From assembly GCA_963170055.1 (NCBI GenBank), contig CAUJGJ010000324.1, forward strand, positions 164,001-228,000: DNA of 64,000 nt, written 5' to 3'. A program made the position numbers and the translations under genes. The notes beneath the pieces were generated by a model that saw only the letters and a program-made list of their open reading frames with translations, made no database searches and was not told the origin of the DNA. Of the stretch, positions 35,171 to 50,100 are shown piece by piece. Origin of the DNA: Halisarca cf. caerulea (lineage: Eukaryota > Porifera > Demospongiae > Chondrillida > Halisarcidae). Each line of letters opens with the position of its first letter. Position 1 is the stretch's first letter.

Positions 35171-38100
35171 TGTATTGAATTTTACCCTTACCTATAGCAA
35201 TACGTATTGGACAATTTGGTATCAAATGAATTTAGCCGTCTTTGGAATGTCACCCGAAATGTTGCCTTTGATATTCAAGGTACATATGTACTGCATGTGT
35301 CACTGACATCTCACTTTTTTCCTTGTATGTGATGTACTAATTTTCTAGTAGAGATTTCCTATAATAGTTATTGAAGTACTTATGTAATAGTGCAAGATAC
35401 CCTAACAAGCGGCATCTTAAAGTTTTAATAAGTGGTATGTTAAGGCAAGAAATCATTTATAACAATTCCAGTCATATTGGAGGCCATCTTTCTGTCCCAT
35501 GTATATTGAATATGATGGTCATATGTGGTCATTCAATATGGCTGCCCCGGAAATCATTGCATGAGTTTGTACAATCTCCTACCGTATTCTCTATAATATT
35601 TTCATCACCCATACTGTAATTTTTATCTTGCTTCTTAGATTTATTTGTATTCTAGCCATGTCAAATTGACATCCTTTTTAATTTATGTCATGTGACTCTA
35701 ATTTTCACCTGGTACATGCTGGATGTGATCTAATTATTTGTTATCTTCCTACAATACTCGGCGAATTTGCTCATAACGACCACCTACTGGTTGTATTTAG
35801 TTCTTGTAGACACAGAGTCTCACCACTACAAACACTTGTGATATTTTCTTTGTCTTTAAAGGAGAAAATGTACATCTATTGCTTGTAGTGAGGCTTTCTT
35901 TAATTGCTGATTTCTGGTGCCTCTACAGGTTTGTCCAAGTATGCAAGAGTGTCAAAATAGCATAATTTACATATATTATTACTACATGCTGCAATTGTAG
36001 GACTTGAGAGTAGCTTTCATGTTCAAATTTCCGTCTGAAATATCTATTTTTTCATCAGGGCAAGCAATTTAGGTAAATCCTATTCTATTTTATAATAGAA
36101 AGATGAAATTTTCCGTGCACTAGAGGTGACAATATTTTAGAGAGAAACCAGTATCTGATAATCATTTCAAGTATTTGGAATATCCTCTTTTTATACCGTG
36201 TCATGAAGAATTTCCTCTGAATCCTTCCACATCTTGCCGGTATTTTGGTAGTATTCTATGATTATAGTCTACGAGATACTCTACATATATATTCATAATA
36301 TGTTCATGTTTACATGCATGTGTGTTCAACTTGAAATGATTTCTTGTGTGTTTATTGTAGGTCGTGAGTATCGTGCCATATTTGTGTGCACATCTGAACC
36401 AGTGAATCCAGATGGAAGTTCTGCTAACCCAACAAAGAGTGTGTGTGACAAATTTGTCTTCAACACTGTCATCACCAGAGCCCAATCTCTGGTTGTTGCT
36501 GTTGGTAATCCTTATCGACTGTTTAAAGTTGAGGAAATGAGCCCTAATGGTAGAGGATGCTGGAAGGAATATATAAGACACTGTATTGAGTGCCGTACAC
36601 TATTTTCCTCAGACTCACAAAAGAAAGACATGCAAAACAGAATGGAAGGCTTGCAGCAGAGTATCTTCAAGGACATTGACCAGCCCTTGGTGAAAAGAGA
36701 GCCACTTGCACAGTCTGAGGATGCCATTCTTGAAGCTTACAATCGTGCTGTATCAGACAGATCTACTGAACGAGGCGGTATTAATCGTCGTGCTAAGCTT
36801 ACCCTGCGCACTTTTGATGGGGACCAAGGATGGTGTGTGTGGACTGGTGAACACAATGGTGCCAAGGAAGCTCATACTGGCCATAACAAATCTAAGTCAC
36901 ATAATCCTCTGGTGCAATGCATTCTACAACAAGTAACTCGTAGATTTTGCATTGCTAAGCCTTTGAAAACTTCTTGTAAGGAAATACACATCCAGGGTGT
37001 TGGGAACAGGCGAGGTGCTTTTAACAGTGCCACTGTGGAAGTTGAAGTGCTACAAGAAGGTGAAGAACATGATTATGGGAAGGTTGTAGAAGTGGTGAAG
37101 CAAGGGGAAGATTGTAAACAGTTTATTTGCAGAGTTGACCCTTACAACTCAATTTTCTTCTTTCCCGTTGACAAGAAAAGTCCTAAGATTGTAAACCTGC
37201 CACCTATTTCACGGGGCCTTGTGGAGCTGGAGAGTGGCATAGAGCCCAAATCAGGATACATACAGGAGCTCAAAGTTCATGATGTCATTTGTTTTGATCC
37301 TTCTTCTGTGGAAGCTGATAATGTCCCCAAAGTCAGGGAGTCCATTCCAATGAAAATTGCCCAAAATCTTCTGTTTATTGTGTGGCCTTTGAAGTGGAAT
37401 AAAGAACGGCGCTATCCATTGGGAGTAGTGGTTGGAGTACTGCCGCGAGGTGACTCCATGTTTCATGCCGAACGATTGTTAAAACTCAAGTATCATGTGG
37501 AGGAACTGACAGAGAGCTATGATGATGGCACTGATGGGGTACCAGAAGTTGCAGACAAGGTTGATTGGGATAGCGCTATCACCATTGATCCTGAAGATGC
37601 ATTCAACCTTGATGATGCCCTCACATTGAAATGTGTGTCAATAGCAGAAAACGGAGACCAATTGTTTGAATTTGGTGTTCACATTGCTAATGTGGCTAAA
37701 TACCTTCCCTTAGAGCACTCACTGGACAAACTGGTTAGAAGAAGAATCACTAGTGTCTACGGAAGCTGCCAAGGCAAGAATTCTTATCAGCCAATGTTGC
37801 CTCACAGCTATAGCAAGAACTTATCTCTCAATGAGGACACGTCAAGATACTGTGTATCAGTGGTTGCACGAGCTCTTTTGAAGTATGGAAGTACCACAAT
37901 GGAAATTGTAGGCAATGAATCTTGTGAAATTAAAGAAGGTGTTGTACATTCAGGCCTTCAACTTACTTACCATGAAGCAGAAGATATTCTTTCTCAGAGT
38001 GAAGGCTGTGTGTCTGACGTGATGAGGCAACGCCTAGCTGATTATCAGCAGCGTTATCCTGGGAGAATACCAGTTGAGGGACAGCTCAAGTATTTGTGGA

Positions 38101-41100
38101 GAATATCGACTTCACTGCGCAAATCAAGACTGGGAGAGAAAGGCGGTGTCTACTTTGCAACAGATGCAGAGACTGCCCAGAGTCCTGTTGCTCATGGACT
38201 TGTGGAGGAAATGATGATTTGGGCAAATTCAAAAGTTGCTCACAAACTTATTGACTCCTCATTGCCAAATATTGTTCTGAGAATTCAACCGTTCCCCAAT
38301 GAGAAAGAACTGGAAGTCTTTCAGAAAGATTTTGCATCAATTATTCAATCAAATATTCAAGTAAGTATAGTATATGTTTTAGTATAACTGTATTAAGTGG
38401 AAGCTGTCCATATTGGTCCCTGCATGAGAAGGTCACCAGTCTACAACAGCTTGTCTTACTGACCTACATGCGTAGCTGCTCATCCTGCTGATTTTACTTT
38501 GTAATCTACGTACCTACAAAGACTATTTAGATTAGATCACATGCATATGTATATTAGTATCCTCCAGCCAGAATGTATATACTTTGTGTTGATTAGCATT
38601 GTTCAGCCAGGATCATACAGACGTACAGTATAGTGCATAAAAAATTGATGATAACAGCGCTTTCCTTTTGTGTTTGGGGAATATCTGTTAGTGGTTTTCA
38701 GTGTATGTTTGACGGTTTCCAGTTTTTGCTTGATGGGTTCTGGTTCAAGTGTCAACGATTTTCAATGGAAAGTGTTTTGTTTATAGCGGCAAAGTTTGTA
38801 GAATTTTCTTGTTCATTATTATTTTATGGTATTTCACAATGGACAAATGAATCATCAGATACGAAGACAGTAATTCATCATGATATGATTGAGAGTTTGA
38901 TGGATTAACGAATCGCAGAATATTGTGACTTTTGCATAAGCAAGGCGGTTACCGTGAAGACCAAATTGCCACAGAATAAGTGAGAGCTGTCCAAAAGAGA
39001 TCTTGTACTGACGATAAAATTGAATTTTACGCTGCTTTAAGAAATAGCTGATTCTCGAGTCTAGCTTCACACATATCACTGATACAATACTTGAATGTTA
39101 TAATGAAAGTACTGTACTGATTAGATTTAGTGTACCAAAAACATGGTCAGAACACCCAGTTACATATGGTCATCGCAGATACACATGGGTAAACAGTACT
39201 TGAGGTACAAATTTTTGAGCATCAAACTAAGAGATACGTAAGAACGTTATGCCTGGAAAGAGCGAAATTATAGTTGAGTGGCTGAACTCCAAATACAAAG
39301 GGAAGAGGAGCAGGGTCAACGTCATGCATATTGTAGTAGACAGGAAGCATTGGCGTAGGAATGACTTGTACTTTGGGGGGGGGGGGTGGGGGGCTCATTC
39401 AATATCATGTGCAATTCATGTGCAGTATAATAACTTGATTAATATATGATCAGGAAAACATTGAGTATAATGAAAAATATTAGGGGGGGGGGGGCATAGC
39501 CCCTCCAGCCCCCATGGGTGGTTCCTACACCTATGGGAAGGAGTTATATGTATCTGTTCACAAGTAACTAGTAGATGCTCTAAATATGAAGGCCGCTATT
39601 TCAGAGGTGAGTAGTAATGGTGCCCCACTTCTGTGCTGGTCTCTCGGTCCTCATAATTGTTCTCCAATGAAAAATTCGCCTTTTGATGGTGATTCGCAAG
39701 GTGTTCCTACTTTCTGAATGAAGCTTTCGGACAATCTGTGAGACAAACATGCCTTGTTCCCAAAGGTGAACGATTCTTTCTCTCAAATGCTGTACAGTCA
39801 AACCCATTTAAACTGAAAATGCTTAATATGAAATTTTGCTTCAGCCGAAATTTTATTTTGTGCCCAGCAAATTTGCTATGGGCATGTACATATTTTGTCT
39901 CGGATAACATGAAAACGGATAAAATGAAATCCCGGATATTTTTTGAATTAGCTATGTCACCTTGGAAGGAAAGAAGTACTTAAAACGAAATGGCAGCTGT
40001 CAAGCACGGATCCCTGTCTTTCCAAGATATGGTGGTACTGAAGGCTGATGAAGAGATCTAGAGTTCCAGTCAGCACGGATCTAAAGGAAGAATTGTTAAA
40101 GAATTTGGTATAGCCAATTCTACACTGTCATCAAGGACAAAAATAGGATGTTACCACCTTCAATCTGCTATTTATACCTTTATTTATGCCATCATGATGT
40201 TTTCTATGTATGTGTATGCTACTTCTGTTAAAATGAAATTCTGTTAAAATGAAAGTTTATGTGATCCCCTGGGTTTCATTTTAAAGGGGTTTGACTGTAA
40301 CTAGAAGTTTGATGATCCATCATGATTGTACCACACTTTTATGAGTTTCAAAATGCTGCAATTTTTCACAATACTTCACATATGCATGGTTTATTATAAC
40401 ATGCTTTCATTCCTAAGTGGATTGTCTGGTTGTATATGGTGAAAATTAACAAATTGTGACCATGATTTATTGTAGATATATGCGTTCAACAGTATACACT
40501 AATTCTAATCGGTACTGTATAAGACTTATTGTAAGTTGCTAGAGTTTAACATTTATTGGATATCGGTAAAGTGCTATCAGTTAGCACTTGACGCATGGAC
40601 AGTGAGCAGTAGAATGCAAATGGATTAATGCTAGGGTAAATAACAAAAGCACTAGCAGTATACAGTTATCCGTTGTCGTCAATTTTTTGTGATCCATACT
40701 GTAATGCTAAGCAGGTAGAGGTGTATGTGGATGCCACAGCAATGGAGTAAGACAATGAGGGTGTTTTAGATGACAGCAATATGAAAATATAAACACCTTT
40801 TTCATTTTTTACTGTTTTTGGCATGCAATCCAGTCCTTGTCTTATTATCACAAATACCAAATTGTACATTCCTAATTTACAAATATGATACATCCATGCA
40901 AGTATGGGTATATAACCTTATTGATTCATAATAATTAGTATATTAATAATTATACTGTGTTGCTATATGTGAGTAGATTGAATTATAGTGTATTGCCTAC
41001 TTCTACTACCTTAGTTTGCTGGAATTCAATGTGATGCAGAGGTCAAACAGGACTCCTTTGTAATGCTGTTAGATGTATGGAAAGAAGTAGTGGAGTTGTT

Positions 41101-44100
41101 GAAGCAAGGTAAATACGGTCCTGCCAGAACCATGCTGACCTCCACTTACCTCCATCCCCAGCTAGCTGTTGTTGGTGCTAACCTGGCAAAAATACAGAGC
41201 AAATCTGCATATCATGTAAAGGGAGAGGGCAGACATAGAACTGGGCCAGATTTGGAAAATCTCAAGCACTACAGTCTGAATACGGAGTATACACATTTCA
41301 CCTCCCCATTGCGGAGAGCTGTGGATATAGTTGTTCAGAGGCTGCTCCAGGAAGCTCTGAAAGCTAATCCCCCTTCTAGTAGCGGTGTGTACACTTCAGA
41401 TGAGCTGAAAGATATCATCCAACACTGTAATGTCAAAACAAGACAAGCAAACTGTTTTGACAATGATCTAAAAGTACTGGACAATGCTCTCTTCAACAGT
41501 AGGTCATCATCCTGTGTCACAGCATATGTGGCAGCCTTTACAGGAGGTAAAATAGAGCTCTACTTCCAAGACATGAGGTTACGCCATATTCCTTTTTGGG
41601 AGAAATGTATCAGAACATCACTTCTGATGTGTCAAGCTTCTGAGGATCAAAAATTGTCCAGTTCTGTAGAAGATTCAGATGAAATGAAGAGCACCTGGAG
41701 ACTACGTTTTACTACTGATGATGGTAGCTTGAGTGGTCTGTGTGACAAGAAGTATTCTAATGTCAAATGTGCTCCCAAAGGTTTCAGTCCTGATGCAAAC
41801 AAACAGTCTTTGCTTCAATGTTATATGCATAGGGGAAACAAAGATGGACCACTTGGAAAGCATCAAGCTGTGTGTGATCACTTTCCAACTACAGTGGAGG
41901 TATCACCGGATAGTTGGGGTGAGGTGCAAAAGTTTATTATGACCCCAAATGACAGAAGTGCTCAGGATGCACTTCGCATTCTGAAAGGTTGTGGTCAGAT
42001 CAAAGGAACTGATCACAAAGAAAATTCTAGCAATGATCATATGAAACACATAATGAAGGATGATACCTATTCTGGCACAAGTGATGAGGATGGCTCTGAT
42101 GACAGCATCGATACCAAAACCAGTGGTGATACTGATGATAGCAGTGATGATATGCATCATAACTACCAAAGCAGGACTGATAGTGGATCTGATGATGGCA
42201 GTGGTGATGGCTATGATGGCACTGATGACAATCTGCAAGAGAATTCGACTCAATCAAATTCTTTTGACTGTCAGCAAGTGATAGACAAGTCAATCTTTTG
42301 TTCACTAGAAATACCAGTGGAAATCAGGGAATTCAAGACTGTTAAGGTCTGGCTAAGAGCGAAATATTCTGAGTACATCCTAACTCCCTCTATTCAGATG
42401 TTGGATCTAGCGCCACATCTTCAAATCTGCATCCAGCACCTCACAACCCCTGCAACCTGCTTTGCACCCACACTCCTGAAGCAAGCATCGAAACCACATT
42501 ACAATACAGTTAAAGAATATGTGGAACTCTGGGAGGATGTATTCTTAGCCGAAGCAGTGAGTACTAGTGTGAGATCCACAAAGTCATCTCTCAGAATGAC
42601 TGTGGTCAAGAATGTAAGAATGAGATGGCCAGCACTCACCATCCCAAGCAATGCAATAGGAGAGCCATACTATGTTCCAACTGGTCCACTTTACATTGAG
42701 CTTTCTAAAAAGTTTTGTGCAGAAAAACTTGATTTCTTTCCTTTTAATGTTGGAACCCTGATTTGTGCACGTTACTGCATACCACTTCAAGATGATGAGA
42801 TGAAAATTCTTGAAGATCTGTACCACCTAAAGTATGAAACTAAGCAAGATGGCAAAACAGCCATTGAGAAGCTCCTGGGAGATTATACTGATGGCCATGT
42901 TAGAGCTGTTTACCACATGGTGGTGACCAAAGTCAATTACCCACAAGAGGAAGGGTCTACCAGTGAAGGGCAACATTCTCAGAAGGTGGAAAGGGCCAGG
43001 AGAATGAATCCCTTGAAAGTTAAAACAGGGCCAATTAAGGTATATCACTTTATTGTATAGTGCATGCTACTTATAGTATGCAGACATCATGCAATTGCTG
43101 ATGAACTGTATGAATATTTTCTTAAGTATTATACATACTGTACAGTTGAAAGTTTCACATTTTGAGAAGTAGAAATACAGGAATTGAGTGAATTCATGGC
43201 CTTTTTACAGCAAATGTTTTCATTATGTTTTGTTAAGGTCTCTTTGGAGATGAAGGGAGAAAACAACCAGAGGGTTTCTGATGTAATGCAGAGTCTACTT
43301 GCCCATAAATCCTACCCTTGTGATGTACAGCTGCTTCCTCTTGACACACCACATCAGTGAGTTGAATGTGGGTGGAAGACAGTTATGACCAACCACACAT
43401 CTGGTACCCAATGTGTAACCTATGTATTGTTTGATCTGGTCACGTTGTATATGGGAAAATATTGTGCAATTGTGGATACTTCAGTGTTCATTTCTAGCAC
43501 CAACTTCATCACTATGTGAGATTTACAGTCTGATGACTGTGTATATCAACGGTAGCTTGTTCTATATACATACATGTATTTGCTTGTGCTTTTGCTAACA
43601 TATTTAGCTTTTGCTCTCATTATAATAACATTATGATTCACTCTGATAATATCAGTGAACATACAGTATTGATGGTTATTAAATCTTACATGTGATTATT
43701 ACCGCCAGATAGAAATTGATAATGTGTGATAATAATTATAATATTATACATATATACGAATGTTTTAGATGATAGCTATATATTACTATAACATACATAC
43801 AGTACTGTACATGAAATTGCATCCCTATCATACATATAATATTATAGTGTCCCTCTAACTAAAAGGCTACTATGTATGATAATCAATGTATAATTTGCAT
43901 ATCTTTGATCTACAGTCGTTTGTACAATTCCTTGAGACATTTGCCAAGCTTAAGTGCAAAGGAGAGTTCAACTATTGATGTTCTCTTGGGCAAAGATCAT
44001 CATCCTCCAAGTAAGTACAGTGAAACCTCTCTAATCTACCACCATTGGCTATGTCAGTTTTATGATGGATTAGCGGGGTTGGCTGATTAACGAGATTGAA

Positions 44101-47100
44101 CACAGTACATGTGTATATATTCATTTTTTTGAAAACTAGGGTTGATTAGCAGGTTGGTGGATTACAAGGGGGGGGGGGGGGGGGTTAGAGAGGTTCATTG
44201 TATCAACCATGCAATACTTTGCATACTAGGTCATAGGTACTCATGCATGGTATCATGTCAAGTCTTGTGTCTGTAATTAATGCATAAGCTAGTATATATG
44301 TTACAATAGTTGTATAGACCTATCCCTCAGGTAAACATCCATGTTTTATTAATCCTATTGAATTGATTGAATACTGAAATTTCTTTTCGGTATTATTAGC
44401 AATTTCAAATTCCAAAACATTGCAAATTCTCTTGTAGTGGTTGTTGGGTAGACGTTAACAATTAATGGCAATGATGATTGAAGGAATTGACAATAACTAA
44501 TATGCAGCGTCTCTTACTATTTTATATATCAAGTGAAAGTAACCATATTCCATACAGTGGGTAATTCCCAAACCTAAATGTGGTATCCTTAGATCGAAGC
44601 CACAGCGTGAAAGCTACCAGTCTTCTTCTTGACCTCTACCCTTATTAAAGATGGCTTCCGCACGTCTCTAATTATTCATCAATATCTTCCAACTATTCGT
44701 CATGTTTGGGGAAATGACGATTTAATTTCTATTTGATGAAATACATATCTCTGAACTTCTCCCATATGAAAAATTAGAAGACATATGGTACAAGTTGACT
44801 CTGTTTGGTTGGGCAACGAATAATAAGGATTCTGAAAATAGGGGAATTCATGGTAGTTCAAAAACTTTGTTAACCCATCTCTCTAAAGCCCTACATTTAC
44901 CATATTACATGGTTTGTATACACATTTTATGTCTTATCTCCTGCATGTTCTGTGTTACATATTTAACAATTAAGTGCTTTAATTTATATTCTGTTGATGG
45001 CTAATATGGTTTTGTTCGGACACTCGTGATCAAGCATATGTGTACTCACATTGTGCTTATACATGTATACGTACATGGTGCTGGAAAGAATTTTGGGTAT
45101 TTTAATTCAATAGAAACTGGTGGTGGAAAAGCCATTGAGAAGTTTCTTGATAACCACAAGGATGTTGTTGAGATGTGGGGCACTGACAAGAGTCTTAATA
45201 AGCTGCAGCAAGTGGCCCTGAAGCAAGGAATGGAAAATAGATTTCAGCTCATTCAAGGTCCTCCTGGTGAGTATGTAGGCAGATACTTTCTGCCATCTTG
45301 TGCTTTGTAAGATATACAGCAAAACCTCTGTAATAAGCACGCCATTGGGACCACTGTTAGCTGTCCTGTTTATGGAGGTGTCTTTATTTCGGAGGTTTTA
45401 TGTCTACACATGTCAATGCGAGGGATATAACATTGGGCAGAGCAATGGCGTCTTTTGGAGGTTTTATGTGTACACATGTCAATGTGAGGGATATAAAATT
45501 GGGCAGAGCAATGGCGTCCTCTTAAAGGAGGTAGCTGCCTTCAGAGGTGTCCTTTAACAGAGGTTCACCGTAAACAATAATAATAATTTTATACCACAGT
45601 AGCTGCGTGTGAATTTTTCTGTGTACTTCCCTGACTATGCCTTCATGTATGTATGTGTGATTGGTAAGAGATCTATTCCTAGGACTGGTATGTTTGCCAA
45701 CTAATGGTTTAGTATATTATGTACTATGCTATTGTTGCAAATATACTGTGAAATAATTCATGTTGTAAAAAGTTTTGTTTGCATTTGGAAATGTAACAAC
45801 ATATGGCATATCCCACTTTGAAGTGGAAAGTATATTCATGGATGAAATAGTGTCCATCTTTCCATGTTTGCAGGTACGGGAAAAAGTGTCACTGGTGCTC
45901 ATTTGGCTTATGCCTTTGCTTTGTGGAATCGTCAGCATCATGTGAAAAACCCAGAAGGGAGGGTACCGTGTGTGGTGTATTGTGGACCATCGAACAAATC
46001 AGTTGAAGTAGTTCTCAGTAAGCTCAAATAAGGTAGCATGTATTACATACAGAAGAGTTCACCTGCCTCCTGCATGTGTACGTAGTTAGTTGAAATGTTT
46101 AAGACTCATTCAATGTATCGTACTTCACGGAGTATAAGTCACACCATGGTTTAAACAGCATTATCATTTATCAGCCATAATGAACTATTCGGTGTATAAG
46201 ACGCACCCCATTTCTTCCAGTATAATTTAGGCATCAGAACTGCAGCTTATACCCCATAAAATGCAGTATACATATTTTATACAGATTGATATAGAATTTT
46301 AATTGCCAGAACTTTTTAACCATTTTATCCATTTTGCCTTGGTCTCATATCTATAAGGGCTACCTTCCTCATCCTTGGGTGGTAGCTATTATAGTAAATT
46401 GTCACTAAATTGTGTATGCATGTCCATAGCCTATATTTAACCTACTGTATGTTTATATGACATTGGAATAATGTCATTTATTGTGATATATTTTGATATT
46501 GTGTTTGTATTAAGCATATATTATATTGTAAAACTGCTCAAAAGACAGCTAGTAATATCCCTTTTGGAATCTCTTCTCAGTGTATGTGTCTGAGAATACT
46601 TAACTTGTACTGCAGTCACACTGAGTCCATAAATTACACAGGAGAACACGCAGTGAAGCAAACATGACAATCACTAATACCAGTATTCTTTAGGAAATTC
46701 AAGACTGTCAAATTAATTCCTTATGAATTCCTTAGTACTAGCTAGTTATGTATTAAATTCATGATTGTAATCATGATTATTGAATATAGGGTTGACAATA
46801 TTGTTGTTTACATGATAGTGTACTTAAAAATGTCATACATGCCTAATATCCCACATGCTCTACTTTCATTACTATCTTAATATATGCTGCTTCTATGTAC
46901 AGGACTTCTCCAACCAGTGGCAAAAGAGGTAAATATTTTAAGAATTTATGGCAGAATGATTGAAAAGAAGGACTACAGATCACCACTTTCCACAGCCTTT
47001 ACTGGTGAATCTGCAACGGACCACAAATGCCCTGAAGACCTGGCCCAATATGCTCTTCATCACAAAGTACACAAGGAATCGGAGCAGAAGGAACAAATAG

Positions 47101-50100
47101 CTGATTTTGAGAAGAAATTTAAAGCACTTCATAGTAAGGGTTTCATTCCTTCAGCTGAAGACAGGATGCTGTATGAAAATTGTGTATTAGCAGCAGAAGC
47201 CAGTGTTATTGCTGACGGCAACTATGATATAGTATTGTGTACATGTAATGAGTCTTTCAGCCCAAGGTTCAGACAGTACATACAGCCTGTACAAGTTATC
47301 ATCGATGAGGCTGCTATGGCCATGGAGCCGGAGTGTTTAGCCCCTGTCTGTCAAGCTGAGCATGTTGTACTGATTGGAGACCACAAGCAACTGCAGCCAA
47401 TCATTGAAAACCGCAATGCCAAGGAGAACGGGTTGGGTGTATCTCTCTTTGAAAGATTAGCTCCTACAGATGAAGACACTTCTTCTCCAGTTCCATTTAT
47501 TTCTTTGAATGTTCAGTACAGGATGGTTAGTTTGACGTTTATGACAATACAATATACTTTGGAGGTACATTTAACATATACTTTCCTTTGTTTCAGCATA
47601 AGGCAGTGTGTTCCTTTCCTTCTGAATGCTTTTACGATGAGAAATTAGTTCCTCATGAATCTGCTAGAGAAAGAAGTCTTCCAAGACTGAAATCATTTTG
47701 GCCAAATGGTATTTGCCTACATGTTAGAATGTATTGCATGTGTGTTAGGTGGTCTAGTGCATGTAAAGCCCATTGCAGCTATTAGTAAGCATGGTTGGTA
47801 TACTGTAAGTACCATCAAGGACAGTGTACCAGTAGTAGTAAATAGGATATCTAGTATAGTATATTAGTATATGGTATCAGTGGAGAATGTTACAGATTGT
47901 GTGCACTGTTGGTTACATGCCATAATCATAATTGTTCAGATAAATGGCCGATTGCATTTTATGACGTGGTCAAAGGACACGAGGATGGCAGTACAGGGAG
48001 AACAAAGGTTAGCAAGGACTCCAAGAGCAACACAGTGGAAGCTAAGAAAGTTGTAAGTTTTTGTCTTGTATGCTTATATTTACAGTACTGAGTAAAGGTA
48101 AATAACACTGCCAGTTCGTAACTATTACGTAAATAGAGTATGTTTGTTATCACCCAAATGGTCATTGCAACGGCCTTGCAAGGCCTTGTGGCTTTAACAC
48201 ATTCCATGTATATAGTATACATATTATATAGTAACTGCTTGTTAGGTTTTTATACTGTGTATATAGAGTAAAACCACAAACGCAATCAAATTAAAGGATA
48301 TGGCATTTCCTTAATTGCTTGCTTCTATAACTCTACTCCGTAGTAGGTTCTGCATGTATAATTCAAAGCATACATACGTGTGCCTCTGTTTGTATCGTTA
48401 GTTTTGGCTTAATTTGATATGACTTCTTTGATCATAAATGTTAAACCCCAGCCAGAGAAGAAGTGCAGTTTACTTTAGTGCTGAAAATTAAAATTTGTTA
48501 ATAAGAGAGTATTTCTCCATTGCGCATATGAATTCTCACTGAATGTGTTAGTTGTTCTTGTGAATCTGAGCGAAATGCCCTATCTTCTAATTCAAGACAT
48601 CCAAATGATTGTCAGCTTACAGTGTATGGATTAGGTAACAGATAATTGCTCTCACCAAGGTGCTTGACGTTGACTCTGTTCTTGTCTGCATTGCCATTCG
48701 TCTTATTGATCCACTGAATTAAAACAGAATTCTTCCCATTGTGCAATTGCAATACATTACTTCCAGTGGCACCTTTATAGAACTACACATTGATTATGAT
48801 ATTTGGCTGACCATGTAATATTCCTCGCCAAGGGTGTTAACAGGGATAATGGCTATCACCAAAAGTGATACTGAGCCCGAAGCGTTGTGAGCACTTCAAG
48901 GAGAGGTACAGGGATCACTTGCTGTTCCCACATGAAATTGGTACCATACCTCTGGCCACCCAGTACAATACAGTGATACTTTGTCCTGATCTAAGGTCAC
49001 AAATTAATATTTGCTTCATGAATACACTACAAAGGTCTATGTAATGTGTTTTGTTAATGTACACACATTCAATTTTGTGTGTCGTGTACATATTGTGTAT
49101 AATATTGTATTATACCGTATACAGTATGCTTTAATTTTCGCGGGGTGTATATTTTGCGGATTTTGTCTTTTAGCGATTTTCGCGTTTAATATTCGCGGAC
49201 GGCCATATTTTGCCATTGCACAAGAGCCTGATCTAAATTTTCGCGGGTCTAAACTTTCGCGGATGGCTTCCAATCCGTGAATACTGCGAATATTAAACCA
49301 CGCGAAAATTGAAGCGTATACTGTATGTATGTAGTATGTCCCTACTGCATGGAATGTTTGTGATAATTTTGTACATAAATGTGTATTTCTTTACTTCTTA
49401 AGGTGGACATTGTGTCCAAACTTTTAGGCCATTATGGAGTGGAAGCAAGTGATGTAGCTGTTCTCACACCTTATATGGCACAAAAAAACAAAATCAAAAG
49501 TATTCTGGAAGAGAGAGTGGAAGATTGGAAGAAAGCCCAAAATAAGGAGAAAATGAAGTATTTACTAGGAAAACTGCAAGATATTAGAGTACAGACCATT
49601 ACAGAAAGTCAAGGTATTTTCTGTGTTGTGGTTTAAAGTTTTTTTGGAATATTGTCAACTAAAGCACAATTAAATTAATTGATGCTATATTAATGTTTTT
49701 CGAAGTTCACAAACTATATACTGTATGTATTCATATGAATTTTAAACAAATTCCTTGTATGGTCAAGTTATCAAAATTGGGAACTCCAAGGCAATTGCAA
49801 TGTCTACTCTTAACATACACGCATGCCTTACTCTTTCTTTACTGCAGGTAGCGAATTTGGCATAGTTATATTGTCCACTGTCCGAACTCAGCCAGTGAAT
49901 GAGATTGAGAACAGGGAAGTGGTACAAGCTGATCGGCAGTGGATCAGAGAGAAACTGGGATTTCTCACTGATCCTCATCAGATGTGTGTAGGCATTACCA
50001 GAAGCAAATATGGATTGATAGTTGTTGGTGAGTGTGTATTCAATGCAGCTGCATGAAGTCATAGTCATGATACTGTATGTACAGTATATGCCTGCATTCA

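Larger units (their letters stand above)
38361..41014. other. Gene 2 intron (2.65 kb) with transposon remnants
   Basis: Contains a Tc1-like terminus (CAGTATAGTGCATAAAAAAT at about 38626), a minus-strand HTH remnant (39601-39807), two poly-G runs (about 39377 and 39482) and a pogo-type element (39795-40297). Confidence 0.65.

Noticed and set aside
34706..35306. Cys/Val and Thr/His repeat ORFs on both strands
   Set aside because: Translation of the (GT)n microsatellite in an intron.
38623..39130. Second Tc1-type element
   Set aside because: A Tc1-like left end is visible (CAGTATAGTGCATAAAAAAT) but no convincing inverted right end.
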